From NCBI RefSeq assembly GCF_042652925.1, contig NZ_JBHSHC010000106.1, forward strand, positions 33,655-97,654: a stretch of 64,000 nt of DNA, given 5' to 3'. This document shows, in pieces, positions 23,279 to 32,196 of the stretch (its first letter is position 1; every line of letters starts with the position of its first letter). Position numbers and translations under genes: made by a program. The stretch is from Effusibacillus consociatus (GTDB taxonomy: Bacteria; Bacillota; Bacilli; Tumebacillales; Effusibacillaceae). Below the pieces are notes generated by a model that was not told where the DNA came from, made no database searches, and was given only the letters and a program-made list of their open reading frames with translations.

Positions 23279-24259
23279 ATGCGTGTAAAATGGCCAGTGG
23301 CAGGCGTACCTGCAGAAATGTTACAAAATATGTTGGCAACCGGGCGATTGGCACATTCTTATCTGTTTCTGGGGCCGGAAGGTTCGGGAATGAAAGAAAC
23401 AGCCGTTCATTTTGCCAAGGGCATCCTTTGCGAGCAGGAGCTCCCCGAAAGGCCTTGTGGGACATGCATTAACTGCCGGCGGGTGGATTCCGGAAATCAT
23501 CCGGATCTTGTGTTTCTCGAACCGGATGGCCAAACCATCAAGATCCAACAAATCCGCGAGGTGCAGAAGTCGTTTTCGTTAAAAGCTTTGGAAGCCTCCC
23601 GCAAGGTGTATATTGTGACCCATGCCGAACTGATGACACCCGAAGCTGCGAACGCGCTGCTCAAGTTTCTTGAAGAACCTTCCACTCCAGTTGTGGCGAT
23701 TCTGCTTGCGAATCGAAAGTCCGGCTTGATGCCGACCGTTGTTTCAAGATGCCAAATTATTCCATTTCAAAGAATTTCACCCGCTTTGATTCAGGCTGCC
23801 TTACAGGCTGAAGGAATGCCGGCTGCAAAGGCAAAATTGCTGTCCTACCTTAAGGAAAGTATTGACTCCGCTAGGAAATTTTCCGAGTATGAGAAATTTG
23901 CCGAAATTGTAAATCTGGTGGTACAATTAAGCGAAGAAGCAGCTTCGACAAGAGGCAATCCTCTTTTTCTTATACAGGACAAAATTCACAAGCCAGGTTG
24001 GACCTCTGAAGATGTGGAATCTTTCCTGGATTGTCTAGCATGGTGGTATCGAGACTTACTGAACGCGAAACTCGATAATATAGATCGGATTGTATTCGAG
24101 AGCCAAGCCTCTCGCATCCAGACCCAGGCAGCCTCCTACCGTTCAGAAGATTTGGTCCAAATGGTAGAGATTGTCCTGTCGACCAAAAAACGTTTACAAT
24201 CCCATGCGAACCAGCAGTTGGCCCTGGAACACATGGTATTGCAGCTGCAGGGGGAATAA
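23279..24259 (+). CDS. holB: DNA polymerase III subunit delta'
   Basis: 326 residues; clamp-loader subunit. Zinc-module cysteines CEQ..CGTCINC (about 48-67), HAELMTPEAANALLKFLEEP, and SRCQIIPF of the sensor-1 region. The P-loop reads GPEGSGMKETA, so the usual lysine position holds Met with Lys one place later; delta' does not need ATP hydrolysis in many species. ATG 23279 follows AAGGAG with normal spacing. Confidence 0.93.
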   Translation: MRVKWPVAGVPAEMLQNMLATGRLAHSYLFLGPEGSGMKETAVHFAKGILCEQELPERPCGTCINCRRVDSGNHPDLVFLEPDGQTIKIQQIREVQKSFSLKALEASRKVYIVTHAELMTPEAANALLKFLEEPSTPVVAILLANRKSGLMPTVVSRCQIIPFQRISPALIQAALQAEGMPAAKAKLLSYLKESIDSARKFSEYEKFAEIVNLVVQLSEEAASTRGNPLFLIQDKIHKPGWTSEDVESFLDCLAWWYRDLLNAKLDNIDRIVFESQASRIQTQAASYRSEDLVQMVEIVLSTKKRLQSHANQQLALEHMVLQLQGE

Positions 24260-24263
24260 TTCA

Positions 24264-24920
24264 ATGAAATATACAGTGATCGGTGTCCGCTTCAAAAAAG
24301 CGGGCAAGATCTATTATTTCGATCCGGGACCACTTCCTGTGAGCGTCAACGATCATGTGATCGTCGAAACGGCCAGAGGAATTGAATACGGACATGTCGT
24401 AGTCGGGAAAAAAGAAGTTACGGAAAATGACGTAATTCTTCCGCTCAAAAAGGTCATCCGAATCGCAGACAAGAAAGATGCGGATCAGGTGGAGCAGAAC
24501 AGGGAACAGGCGGTAAAAGCCCGCTCCATCTGCCTTGAGAAAATTCGCGATCACCAGTTGGAAATGAAGCTGGTGGACGTGGAATATACGTTTGACCGTA
24601 ACAAAGTGATTTTTTATTTTACCGCGGATGGCCGGGTCGACTTCCGTGAACTGGTCAAGGATTTGGCAGCCGTATTCCGCACTCGCATCGAATTGCGTCA
24701 AATCGGTGTCCGTGATGAAGCGAAACTTCTCGGCGGAATCGGTCCGTGCGGTCGAGTTCTGTGTTGTTCTTCCTGGTTGGGTGACTTCGATCCGGTTTCC
24801 ATCCGTATGGCGAAAGATCAAAATCTGTCCCTGAACCCGTCCAAGATTTCGGGTCTGTGCGGACGATTAATGTGCTGCTTGAAGTTCGAAAACGATTCCT
24901 ATGAACAAGTTTCGGGATAA
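24264..24920 (+). CDS. ricT: RicT (YaaT), C-terminally short
   Basis: 218 residues. RicT works with RicA and RicF in mRNA maturation by RNase Y, competence and sporulation. The PSP1 core is well kept: GVRFKKAGKIYYFDPG, VDVEYTFDRNKVIFYFTADGR (in parts), GGIGPCGRVLCC, LSGLCGRLMCCLKFEND; the cysteines are those that hold Fe-S clusters in the Ric complex. The protein ends just after that block, whereas B. subtilis YaaT (275 residues) goes on for about 55 more. yabA begins 15 bases later, so the tail is absent, not shifted out of frame. Confidence 0.92.
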   Translation: MKYTVIGVRFKKAGKIYYFDPGPLPVSVNDHVIVETARGIEYGHVVVGKKEVTENDVILPLKKVIRIADKKDADQVEQNREQAVKARSICLEKIRDHQLEMKLVDVEYTFDRNKVIFYFTADGRVDFRELVKDLAAVFRTRIELRQIGVRDEAKLLGGIGPCGRVLCCSSWLGDFDPVSIRMAKDQNLSLNPSKISGLCGRLMCCLKFENDSYEQVSG

Positions 24921-24935
24921 AGTGGGGGGAAGGCC

Positions 24936-25259
24936 ATGGACAAACAAGCCGTGTTTGCCCAGGTCGCTAACTTAGAAGAGCGAATCGGGGAGCTTTATGG
25001 GGAACTGGGAAGCCTGAAGAAAAAGATTATGGAACTGCTGGAAGAAAACTCGAAGCTCCAAATCGAGAATGAGAATCTTCGCAACCGGCTGGAACGTCAA
25101 ACCCACAAACAAGGGGACGTAAGTGTTCCCTTGGGGGAAGGGTTCGATGCCTTGGCGAGGCTCTATCACGAGGGGTTTCATGTCTGCAATGTCCATTACG
25201 GTTCCATGCGGACAGAGGGTGACTGTTTGTTCTGTCTCTCATTTCTTCATAAGTCTTGA
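24936..25259 (+). CDS. yabA: Replication initiation control protein YabA
   Basis: 107 residues. An N-terminal leucine-rich coiled coil (about 5-60) for tetramer formation, then a C-terminal zinc site (GFHVC..H..GDCLFC). YabA binds DnaA and DnaN and limits re-initiation. ATG after GGGGGGAAGGCC. Confidence 0.94.
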   Translation: MDKQAVFAQVANLEERIGELYGELGSLKKKIMELLEENSKLQIENENLRNRLERQTHKQGDVSVPLGEGFDALARLYHEGFHVCNVHYGSMRTEGDCLFCLSFLHKS

Positions 25260-25262
25260 GGT

Positions 25263-25400
25263 GTGACTTTCTTTGCGATTAAAGTTTTACACGCGTCCGA
25301 TCAACGAGTTGCCTGGCTGTCATCGCTTCCTGCAGTGACGGGAATTTTGGCGCTGATCCCGGGCGCTATTTTTTTGGACAGATTGAAACCGAAACACTGC
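25263..25400 (+). pseudogene. Fossil of an MFS transporter N-terminus
   Basis: Directly after yabA, in the trmN6 frame, about 45 residues read as a major-facilitator segment: FAIKVLHASDQRVAWLSSLPA, a hydrophobic helix (VTGILALIPGAIFLD) and a basic loop (RLKPKH). It then degenerates before the trmN6 start at 25446. No second half is found nearby. It is either a relic or a translated extension of TrmN6; the ribosome site favours the former. Confidence 0.45.
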
Positions 25401-25445
25401 AGGAATTGGAATGATTGCAAATTGGACAGATGCGGAGGGGGACAG

Positions 25446-26216
25446 GTGGGATTTCAGCTTAAGCTTGGTGAACGTTTGGATGATCTGATGACAAAGGGGC
25501 TGTACTTGATTCAAAGCGAGGAAGTGTTCTCCTTTTCAATGGATGCGGTGCTGCTGGCTCATTATGCTTCTGTTCGCCCAAATGATCGGGTATTGGATCT
25601 CGGAACCGGCAATGGTGTCATTCCAATCCTGCTTACGACAAGAACGCGTTATCCTTTAAAACGGATTGTTGGGCTTGAACTTCAGGAACGGCTGGCAGAC
25701 ATGGCCCGGCGCAGTGTAGAAGGAAACAAGCTGGACGACCTGATTGACATTGTGAGAGGGGATCTAAGAGAAGCGGTGTCCCTGTTTGGGGCGGGCCAAT
25801 TTGATCTGGTTACCTGCAATCCCCCTTATTTGCCGGTGGGACAGGGCGATCCCAATGCAAATGAACATGTTCGGATTGCCCGGCACGAAATGACGTGTAC
25901 CCTGCATGATGCGGTAAAAGCGGCCGGTCAGATGACGAAGTCCGGCGGAAAAGCGGCTTTTGTTCACCGACCTGACCGTTTGGCGGATTTGCTTTATGAG
26001 ATGAGGTGTGCGAAATTGGAACCCAAGCGAATGCGCTTGGTGTATCCACGGATTTCTCAAAAGCCCAGCATTATTCTGGTGGAAGCGATCAAGAACGGAA
26101 AACCGGATCTGAAGATCGATCCCCCTTTGATCGTCTACGGGGAAGACGGGAAGTGGACGGAGGAAGTCGAGGCTATTTATAACGGCGGGAGCGGTTCTCA
26201 TGGAGAAGAAATTTAG
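25446..26216 (+). CDS. trmN6: tRNA1(Val) adenine-N6 methyltransferase-like protein
   Basis: 256 residues, Rossmann methyltransferase of the TrmN6/YabB group. SAM motif VLDLGTGNGVIPILL and catalytic NPPY motif (CNPPYLP). GTG 25446 is preceded by GCGGAGGGGGA and fits family N-termini (LGERLDDLMTKGLYLIQ). Overlaps rsmI by 17 bases. Confidence 0.9.
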   Translation: MGFQLKLGERLDDLMTKGLYLIQSEEVFSFSMDAVLLAHYASVRPNDRVLDLGTGNGVIPILLTTRTRYPLKRIVGLELQERLADMARRSVEGNKLDDLIDIVRGDLREAVSLFGAGQFDLVTCNPPYLPVGQGDPNANEHVRIARHEMTCTLHDAVKAAGQMTKSGGKAAFVHRPDRLADLLYEMRCAKLEPKRMRLVYPRISQKPSIILVEAIKNGKPDLKIDPPLIVYGEDGKWTEEVEAIYNGGSGSHGEEI

Positions 26217-27084
26217 CTTTCAAGGCACAAACGAAAAAGGCACGTTGTTCTTGGTTGCCACCCCGATAGGCAATTTGCAGGACATGACATTTCGGGCTGT
26301 CGAAGTGCTTAAGCGGTCTGCAGTCATTGCCGCAGAAGACACGCGGCAAACCCGCAAGTTAATGTCCCATTTTAACATAGAAGGTCCACGGCTGATGTCC
26401 TACCATGAACACAATAAAAATCGCATGGAGAATCAGATTCTTGAATTCTTGGAAGGTGGTCTCGATGTATCGCTTGTATCGGATGCGGGGACTCCGGGGA
26501 TTTCCGACCCGGGCGAAGATATTGTTCGGGCAGCCGTGTCTGCAGGGCATACAGTTGTACCGATTCCGGGGGCGTGCGCGGGCATCACGGGGTTGATTGC
26601 TTCAGGACTGCCAACCGGTCAGTTTTCGTTTGTCGGGTTTCTGCCCCGGGAACGCAAAGACCGAAAAAAAGAATTGGAGCGCTGGAAGGGCCGCAAAGAA
26701 ACATTAATTTTCTATGAAGCGCCTCACCGATTAAAAGATACGGTAAAAGACCTGCTTGAGCTGTTTGGCAACCGGCCAGTCACCGCTGCCAGAGAGTTGA
26801 CCAAAAGATACGAAGAGTTTGCGAGGGGAACCCTTGAACAATTCCATGAAAGTCTTCAGACGGAGGCTCCAAAAGGGGAATATGTGCTGCTTGTTGCAGG
26901 CGCCAGTGAGGAGACGGCGGATGGGGAGCAGGAGGTTTGGTGGAGCAGCTTAACTCTGGAAGAACATGTACAAGCATTAATGAATCGGGGGATGCCGAAA
27001 AAAGATGCGATCAAGCAGGCGGCGAAAGATCGGAACATGCCCAAGCGCGATGTTTATAACGCGATCTTGCAGACTGAACAATAA
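26200..27084 (+). CDS. rsmI: 16S rRNA (cytidine1402-2'-O)-methyltransferase
   Basis: 294 residues, tetrapyrrole-methylase fold. GTLFLVATPIGNLQDMTFRAV, AAEDTRQTRKLM, SDAGTPGISDPG and FYEAPHRL are RsmI signatures. Together with RsmH it methylates C1402 in the ribosomal P site. Confidence 0.96.
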   Translation: MEKKFSFQGTNEKGTLFLVATPIGNLQDMTFRAVEVLKRSAVIAAEDTRQTRKLMSHFNIEGPRLMSYHEHNKNRMENQILEFLEGGLDVSLVSDAGTPGISDPGEDIVRAAVSAGHTVVPIPGACAGITGLIASGLPTGQFSFVGFLPRERKDRKKELERWKGRKETLIFYEAPHRLKDTVKDLLELFGNRPVTAARELTKRYEEFARGTLEQFHESLQTEAPKGEYVLLVAGASEETADGEQEVWWSSLTLEEHVQALMNRGMPKKDAIKQAAKDRNMPKRDVYNAILQTEQ

Positions 27085-27104
27085 AAGCGTTTTCTTACAA
27101 CAAG

Positions 27105-27146
27105 AAACCATTGAATCGGACAAGCCGGTTCAATGGTTTATGTTTT
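27105..27146. terminator. Bidirectional terminator
   Basis: AAACCATTGAA / TTCAATGGTTT hairpin between convergent rsmI and abrB. Confidence 0.8.
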
Positions 27147-27167
27147 GCCGGCTTTAAACCGTTTTCT

Positions 27168-27407
27168 TTATGCGTTCATTTCGGTAATGCAGGTTGGGCA
27201 GATATTCTTGCCTTTAAAATGAACAATCTCATCGGCCTGTCCGCAGAAAATACAAGCTGGCTCGTATTTGCGAAGGATGATGCGGTCGGAATCAACATAG
27301 ATTTCGAGAGCGTCTTTTTCCCCAATTCCCAAAGTTCTGCGCAATTCGATCGGAATTACGACACGGCCAAGTTCATCAACTTTACGTACAATACCAGTCG
27401 ATTTCAT
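27168..27407 (-). CDS. abrB: AbrB-family transition-state regulator with C-terminal zinc site
   Basis: 79 residues. Residues 1-50 are almost identical to B. subtilis AbrB (KSTGIVRKVDELGRVVIPIE), the swapped-hairpin DNA-binding domain. The rest is not the usual AbrB C-domain: C52-x2-C55 and C70-x2-C73 form a putative zinc knuckle. AbrB represses stationary-phase and sporulation genes. ATG 27407 follows GAGAGGG. It lies between rsmI and metG as in B. subtilis. Confidence 0.9.
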   Translation of the reverse strand: MKSTGIVRKVDELGRVVIPIELRRTLGIGEKDALEIYVDSDRIILRKYEPACIFCGQADEIVHFKGKNICPTCITEMNA

Positions 27408-27464
27408 GAATCCCTCTCCCTTGAATAAAATTCTACAAATATCGACATCTGCTTTGATAAGGCA

Positions 27465-27493
27465 ATCGTACCAATTACTCCCAAAATAGTCAA
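27465..27493 (-). promoter_or_regulatory. Putative sigma-A promoter of abrB
   Basis: On the minus strand TTGACT, 17-base spacer, TACGAT. Confidence 0.6.
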
Positions 27494-27578
27494 TAGAGAA
27501 ATTCAAAAAATTTTGGTGATACATAAATAACTTAAATTTATTGTACAACAGAATCGAACTTTATGAAAAGATGAAAAG

Positions 27579-27607
27579 TTGTTATTGTAAGGGATGTAGG
27601 GTACAAT
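27579..27607 (+). promoter_or_regulatory. Putative sigma-A promoter of metG
   Basis: TTGTTA, 17-base spacer, TACAAT. No T-box or SAM riboswitch was recognised in the short leader. Confidence 0.6.
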
Positions 27608-27645
27608 ATCCTTTATATAGCGAGGAAATATCTGGGGGATTTAAG

Positions 27646-29649
27646 ATGTCGCGACCAACTTTTTATATTACGACTCCGATTTATTATCCGAATGACAAAC
27701 TGCATATCGGCCATGCGTATACAACTGTCGCTGCCGATGCGATGACCCGTTACAAAAGGTTACGGGGTTATGACGTATATTTTCTGACAGGCACGGATGA
27801 GCACGGTCAGAAAATCGAACGGCGAGCGGCGGAAGCGAAGAAGAATCCGCAGCAGTTTGTTGACGAAATTATTGCGTGGATCAAAGAGCTCTGGAAAGAA
27901 CTCGACATCTCGTATGACGATTTTATTCGGACAACGGAAGACCGTCACAAAAAAGTGGTACAGAAGATTTTTCAAAAGTTTCTTGAACAGGATGATATTT
28001 ATCTGGCTGAATATGAAGGCCTTTACTGTACACCGGATGAGGCGTTCTGGACAGAACGGCAGGCACCTGATAAAAAATGTCCGGACTGCGGACGCGATCT
28101 GGAACTGGTCCGGGAGAAAAGCTACTTTTTCCGGATGAGCAAATATGTGGATCGTCTGCTTAAGCATTACGAGGAGAATCCTGATTTTATCCAACCGGAA
28201 TCCCGTAAAAACGAGATGATCAATAACTTTATCAAGCCAGGACTGGAGGATCTTTGTGTATCCCGCACCACTTTTGATTGGGGGATTAAAGTTCCGAACG
28301 ACCCGGAGCATGTCATTTATGTTTGGATTGACGCTTTGACAAACTATATCACCGCGCTCGGATATTTATCGGACGACCCGGAAGAGCGTGCAAAATTCGA
28401 ACGGTATTGGCCGGCGGACGTTCACTTGGTAGGAAAAGAAATTATCCGTTTCCATACGATTTACTGGCCGATTATGCTGATGGCCTTGGGACTTCCACTG
28501 CCCAAAAAAGTATTCGGTCATGGATGGCTGCTGATGAAAGACGGCAAAATGTCCAAGTCAAAAGGAAACGTAATTGATCCGAAGCTGCTGATCAACCGGT
28601 ACGGTCTGGATTCGATTCGATATTTCTTATTGCGTGAGGTGCCTTTTGGATCAGACGGAGTCTTCACTCCGGAGGCCCTGATTCAAAGAATGAATTACGA
28701 TCTTGCAAACGATCTGGGCAATCTGTTGAGCCGTACGGTGGCGATGTTGGAGAAGTATTTCGACGGTGTGCTGCCTGCGTTGAACGATGCCACCGATCTG
28801 GATAAGGAATTACAGGCGCTGGCAACTTCCACTGTCGAAAGGGTGGAAGAGGCGATGGATAAAATGGAGTTCTCCGTTGCTCTGAGCGCCATTTGGCAGT
28901 TGATATCGAGAACGAACAAATACATTGATGAGACAGCTCCCTGGAATCTGGCAAAGGACGCTGCACAGAAAGATCGTCTTGGAACGGTACTGTATCATTT
29001 GGCGGAGACACTCCGAATTGTATCCATCCTGATCCAGCCGTTCATGACCCGGACACCCAAAGAAATGTGGCGGCAGCTTGGCATGGTTGAAGGAGAAATG
29101 ACTTCCTGGGACAGCACCCGTCATTTTGGTTATCTCCAGGCGGGGACTCACGTTGCCAAGGGAGATCCGATTTTCCCGCGCCTTGATCTGAAGGCAGAGG
29201 TGGAGTACATCGACTCCGCGACCGGGGCAAACAAACAGGCGGCCACTCAACCGCCGCAGAGCCCGGCTGCCAAAGATGCGGGTGCAGAGAATCAGGTCGA
29301 AGCAAAAGTCACGGATGAAGAGACGGCTTTGATTACGATTGATGATTTTATGAAAGTCGATTTGCGGGTTGCACAGGTACTGCAGGCAGAGAAGATTGAA
29401 AAGGCCGATAAACTGCTGAAGCTCCAGCTTGACGCAGGCAATGAGCAGCGTCAAGTGGTATCCGGCATCGCGAAATATTACTCGCCAGAGGAACTGGTCG
29501 GACAAAAGGTCGTTCTGGTGGCGAACCTGAAACCGGTGAAGTTGCGCGGTGTGGAATCGCACGGCATGATTCTTGCCGCTTCGGAAGGGGACCGGCTGGT
29601 TCTGGTTGCCGTATCGGCAGATATTCCGAATGGTGCAAAAGTGAAGTAA
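27646..29649 (+). CDS. metG: Methionyl-tRNA synthetase
   Basis: 667 residues, class I. HIGH motif (HIGHAY), zinc-knuckle pair near CTPDE and CPDCG, and KMSKSKGN; a Gln/Pro/Ala-rich linker near 545-570 leads to a C-terminal EMAPII-like tRNA-binding domain (VDLRVAQVLQAEKIEKADKL). ATG 27646 follows GGGGGAT; upstream starts in the frame overlap the promoter. Confidence 0.97.
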   Translation: MSRPTFYITTPIYYPNDKLHIGHAYTTVAADAMTRYKRLRGYDVYFLTGTDEHGQKIERRAAEAKKNPQQFVDEIIAWIKELWKELDISYDDFIRTTEDRHKKVVQKIFQKFLEQDDIYLAEYEGLYCTPDEAFWTERQAPDKKCPDCGRDLELVREKSYFFRMSKYVDRLLKHYEENPDFIQPESRKNEMINNFIKPGLEDLCVSRTTFDWGIKVPNDPEHVIYVWIDALTNYITALGYLSDDPEERAKFERYWPADVHLVGKEIIRFHTIYWPIMLMALGLPLPKKVFGHGWLLMKDGKMSKSKGNVIDPKLLINRYGLDSIRYFLLREVPFGSDGVFTPEALIQRMNYDLANDLGNLLSRTVAMLEKYFDGVLPALNDATDLDKELQALATSTVERVEEAMDKMEFSVALSAIWQLISRTNKYIDETAPWNLAKDAAQKDRLGTVLYHLAETLRIVSILIQPFMTRTPKEMWRQLGMVEGEMTSWDSTRHFGYLQAGTHVAKGDPIFPRLDLKAEVEYIDSATGANKQAATQPPQSPAAKDAGAENQVEAKVTDEETALITIDDFMKVDLRVAQVLQAEKIEKADKLLKLQLDAGNEQRQVVSGIAKYYSPEELVGQKVVLVANLKPVKLRGVESHGMILAASEGDRLVLVAVSADIPNGAKVK

Positions 29650-29696
29650 AAACACCCCGAAAACATAGGCATTTGAACGAGAGTAGGTGCAAGAAG

Positions 29697-30485
29697 TTGT
29701 TATTTGATTCACACTGTCATTTAAACAGTGACAAATTTGATGAGAACGATATCCTTGAGATGATTCATACGGCTCGGGATCATAATGTGGTTCAGATCTT
29801 GGTTCCCGGATACGATATGGACTCTTCCCAGCGGGCGGTGGAACTGGCCGATGATTGGCAAGGTCTCTATGCTGCGGTGGGGATCCACCCGAACGATGCC
29901 AACGGTGCAACTGAAGAGATGTATCAGAAGCTGCGTGATTGGGCGCAGCTTCCGCATGTTGTGGCAATCGGTGAAATTGGACTGGATTATCATTGGGACA
30001 CCACACCCAAAGAAGTGCAGTTTGAAGTATTCCGCCGTCAAATCCGGCTGGCGAAAGAAGTGAAGCTTCCGATTGTGATCCATGACCGGGAAGCGCATGC
30101 TGATATTGTGCAGGTATTACGGGAAGAGGGAGCCAAGGAAATTGGCGGGATCATGCATTGCTTCTCCGGCTCGTGGGAGATGGCGAAGGAATGCATGGAC
30201 ATGAATTTCATGATTTCGTTTGGCGGGCCTGTTACTTACAAGAATGCGAAACGGCCGCAGGAAGTGGCATCAAAAGTTCCGCTTGATTATTTGCTGGTGG
30301 AGACCGACTCTCCTTACTTAACGCCGGAGCCGCATCGCGGCAAACCCAATCAACCGCTCTATGTTCGCCACGTGGCCGAGAAGATCGCCGAGCTTCGCGG
30401 CATGGAGTTTGAGGAAATCTGCAGGATTACATCAGAGAATGCGGAGCGGATTTTCAATGTCCGGAATCCATTCGTTTCGTTATAG
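29697..30485 (+). CDS. tatD: TatD-family metal-dependent deoxyribonuclease
   Basis: 262 residues, TIM barrel. Metal ligands: DSHCH at the N-terminus, E in GEIGLDYHWD, H in HDREAH, H in MHCFSGS, D in ETDSPYLTP. TTG 29697 after GAGAGTAGGTG gives the usual N-terminus; a TTG at 29673 would add eight residues. Operon with rnmV and rsmA. The yabE (3D-domain) gene that follows yabD in B. subtilis is absent. Confidence 0.94.
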   Translation: MLFDSHCHLNSDKFDENDILEMIHTARDHNVVQILVPGYDMDSSQRAVELADDWQGLYAAVGIHPNDANGATEEMYQKLRDWAQLPHVVAIGEIGLDYHWDTTPKEVQFEVFRRQIRLAKEVKLPIVIHDREAHADIVQVLREEGAKEIGGIMHCFSGSWEMAKECMDMNFMISFGGPVTYKNAKRPQEVASKVPLDYLLVETDSPYLTPEPHRGKPNQPLYVRHVAEKIAELRGMEFEEICRITSENAERIFNVRNPFVSL

Positions 30486-30487
30486 GC

Positions 30488-31054
30488 ATGATGAAGATAA
30501 AAGAAGTTATCGTTGTGGAAGGATTGCATGACAAAATTGCGATCGAGCGGGCAGTTGAGGCGGACTGCCTGATATCCGGCGGGTCTGCCGTGTCGGAATC
30601 ATTCTTGAAACAGGTGGAGCGTGCGCAGCGGGAGCGCGGGGTGATTATATTCACCGATCCTGACTATCCGGGTGAAAGAATCCGTAAGATCGTGGCAAAA
30701 AGGGTACCCGGCTGCAAGCATGCTTTTCTGCCTAAGGAAGAAGCCATGGAGAACGGAGATATCGGGATCGAGAACGCCTCGCCGGAGAGTATCCGTCGTG
30801 CTTTGGAAGCGGTTCGAACAGAATGGGCCGGTGCGGAAGAGCAATTCAGTTGGCTTGAGATCCAGCAGCTGGGATTGACCGGTTTGCCGAATTCAGCGGA
30901 ACTCCGGGATCAATTGGGGCGGATACTGGGAATCGGTCATGGAAATGCCAAAACGTTTTGGAAGAAGTTAAACATGCTTGGCATAACCCGGGCAGAATGG
31001 GAAGCGGCATGGAACCAAGTGGAGACGGCCCATTCCAACACCGGGAAGAATTGA
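30488..31054 (+). CDS. rnmV: Ribonuclease M5
   Basis: 188 residues. Toprim motifs VVEGLHD and FTDPDYPGE. It cuts 5S rRNA precursor at both ends of the mature molecule. The second of two adjacent ATG codons could also be the start. Confidence 0.95.
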   Translation: MMKIKEVIVVEGLHDKIAIERAVEADCLISGGSAVSESFLKQVERAQRERGVIIFTDPDYPGERIRKIVAKRVPGCKHAFLPKEEAMENGDIGIENASPESIRRALEAVRTEWAGAEEQFSWLEIQQLGLTGLPNSAELRDQLGRILGIGHGNAKTFWKKLNMLGITRAEWEAAWNQVETAHSNTGKN

Positions 31055-31079
31055 ACACATACAACAAAGGTGGCTTGTG

Positions 31080-31946
31080 ATGAAACGGCTTGTCAATCCC
31101 TCGGTTACCCGAGAGGTAGTGGACCGATTTAGTTTTCATTTCAAGAAACAGCTTGGACAAAACTTCTTGATTGACGCCAATATTCTCAATAAGATTGTGG
31201 AAGCCGCGGAATTGTCCGAAGCGGATGGGGCGCTTGAAATTGGCCCGGGAATCGGCACTCTGACACAGGCTTTGGCTGAACAAGCAGGGGTAGTTGTGGC
31301 GGTTGAGAAGGACGATCGTCTCATTCCCATTTTGTCGGAAACATTAAGCGACTGCGCGAATGTTACAATTCGTCATGCGGATGTACTGGACACCGATCTG
31401 CATGCACTGTTTGAAGAAAAGTTTTCAGGCCGCAGGGTGAGTGTGGTGGCCAATCTGCCTTATTACGTCACCACTCCGATCGTCATGAAGCTGCTGGAGG
31501 AAGGGCTTCCTTTACGATCCATTGTCGTCATGGTGCAAAAGGAAGTGGCGGAGCGCATGGCTGCTTCTCCCGGCGGAAAGGACTATGGAGCGCTTACAAT
31601 TGCGGTGCAGTATTATACTGAGCCTCAGATTGTCTGCAAGGTGCCTAAGACAGCATTTATGCCGCAGCCAAATGTGGAATCGATTGTGATCCGGTTGAAG
31701 CTGCGGGAGAGCCCTGCAGTGAGCGTTCAGGACGAGGAGCTTTTTTTTAAAGTGGTGAAGGCAAGCTTCGCTCAACGTCGGAAGACGATCTTAAACAATC
31801 TGCAGCACGGCTTTTCGCTGCCTAGCGGCAAAGAAGCGATGCTTGAGATCCTTCAGCGTGCCGATATTGATCCCACACGGCGTGGCGAAACTTTGTCACT
31901 TGACGAATATGCACGTTTGGCAGATGAATTTGCCCTTAAGAGGTAA
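31080..31946 (+). CDS. rsmA: 16S rRNA dimethyladenosine transferase
   Basis: 288 residues; dimethylates A1518 and A1519 in helix 45. KKQLGQNFLID, SAM motif EIGPGIGTLTQAL, catalytic NLPYYVTTPI, and C-terminal FAQRRKTILNNL. ATG after AAAGGTGG. Confidence 0.97.
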   Translation: MKRLVNPSVTREVVDRFSFHFKKQLGQNFLIDANILNKIVEAAELSEADGALEIGPGIGTLTQALAEQAGVVVAVEKDDRLIPILSETLSDCANVTIRHADVLDTDLHALFEEKFSGRRVSVVANLPYYVTTPIVMKLLEEGLPLRSIVVMVQKEVAERMAASPGGKDYGALTIAVQYYTEPQIVCKVPKTAFMPQPNVESIVIRLKLRESPAVSVQDEELFFKVVKASFAQRRKTILNNLQHGFSLPSGKEAMLEILQRADIDPTRRGETLSLDEYARLADEFALKR

Positions 31947-31958
31947 GGAACAGTAAAC

Positions 31959-32009
31959 AACTTGGCATTCACCAAGTCCAGAACTTGGCGAATGCCAAGT
32001 TTTCTTTTT
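31959..32009 (+). terminator. Terminator after rsmA
   Basis: AACTTGGCATTC / GAATGCCAAGTT stem containing a second CCAAGT/ACTTGG hairpin, followed by TTCTTTTT. Confidence 0.8.
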
Positions 32010-32196
32010 ACCGAATCACATCACGGGTTTTTGCAAAATCTTAAAGTATTGAGAAAGGAGCCGGGACATTGGCCGGCGAAATCTCTTAATAATGAATATG
32101 CGTTTCAGGCCAGCCGGAACCAAATGTTGAAGTTAAGTCAAAGCCCACATCTTGACCGTTGGTAACGAATATGATGTAGAAAAGGGCGGTGGTTGC

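Noticed and set aside
25263..25445. N-terminal extension of TrmN6 as a real membrane anchor
   Set aside because: GTG 25446 has a ribosome site and gives the family length; the extension resembles a different protein family.
27408..27645. T-box or SAM riboswitch upstream of metG
   Set aside because: No T-box core, no terminator/antiterminator pair, and the leader after the putative promoter is under 40 bases.
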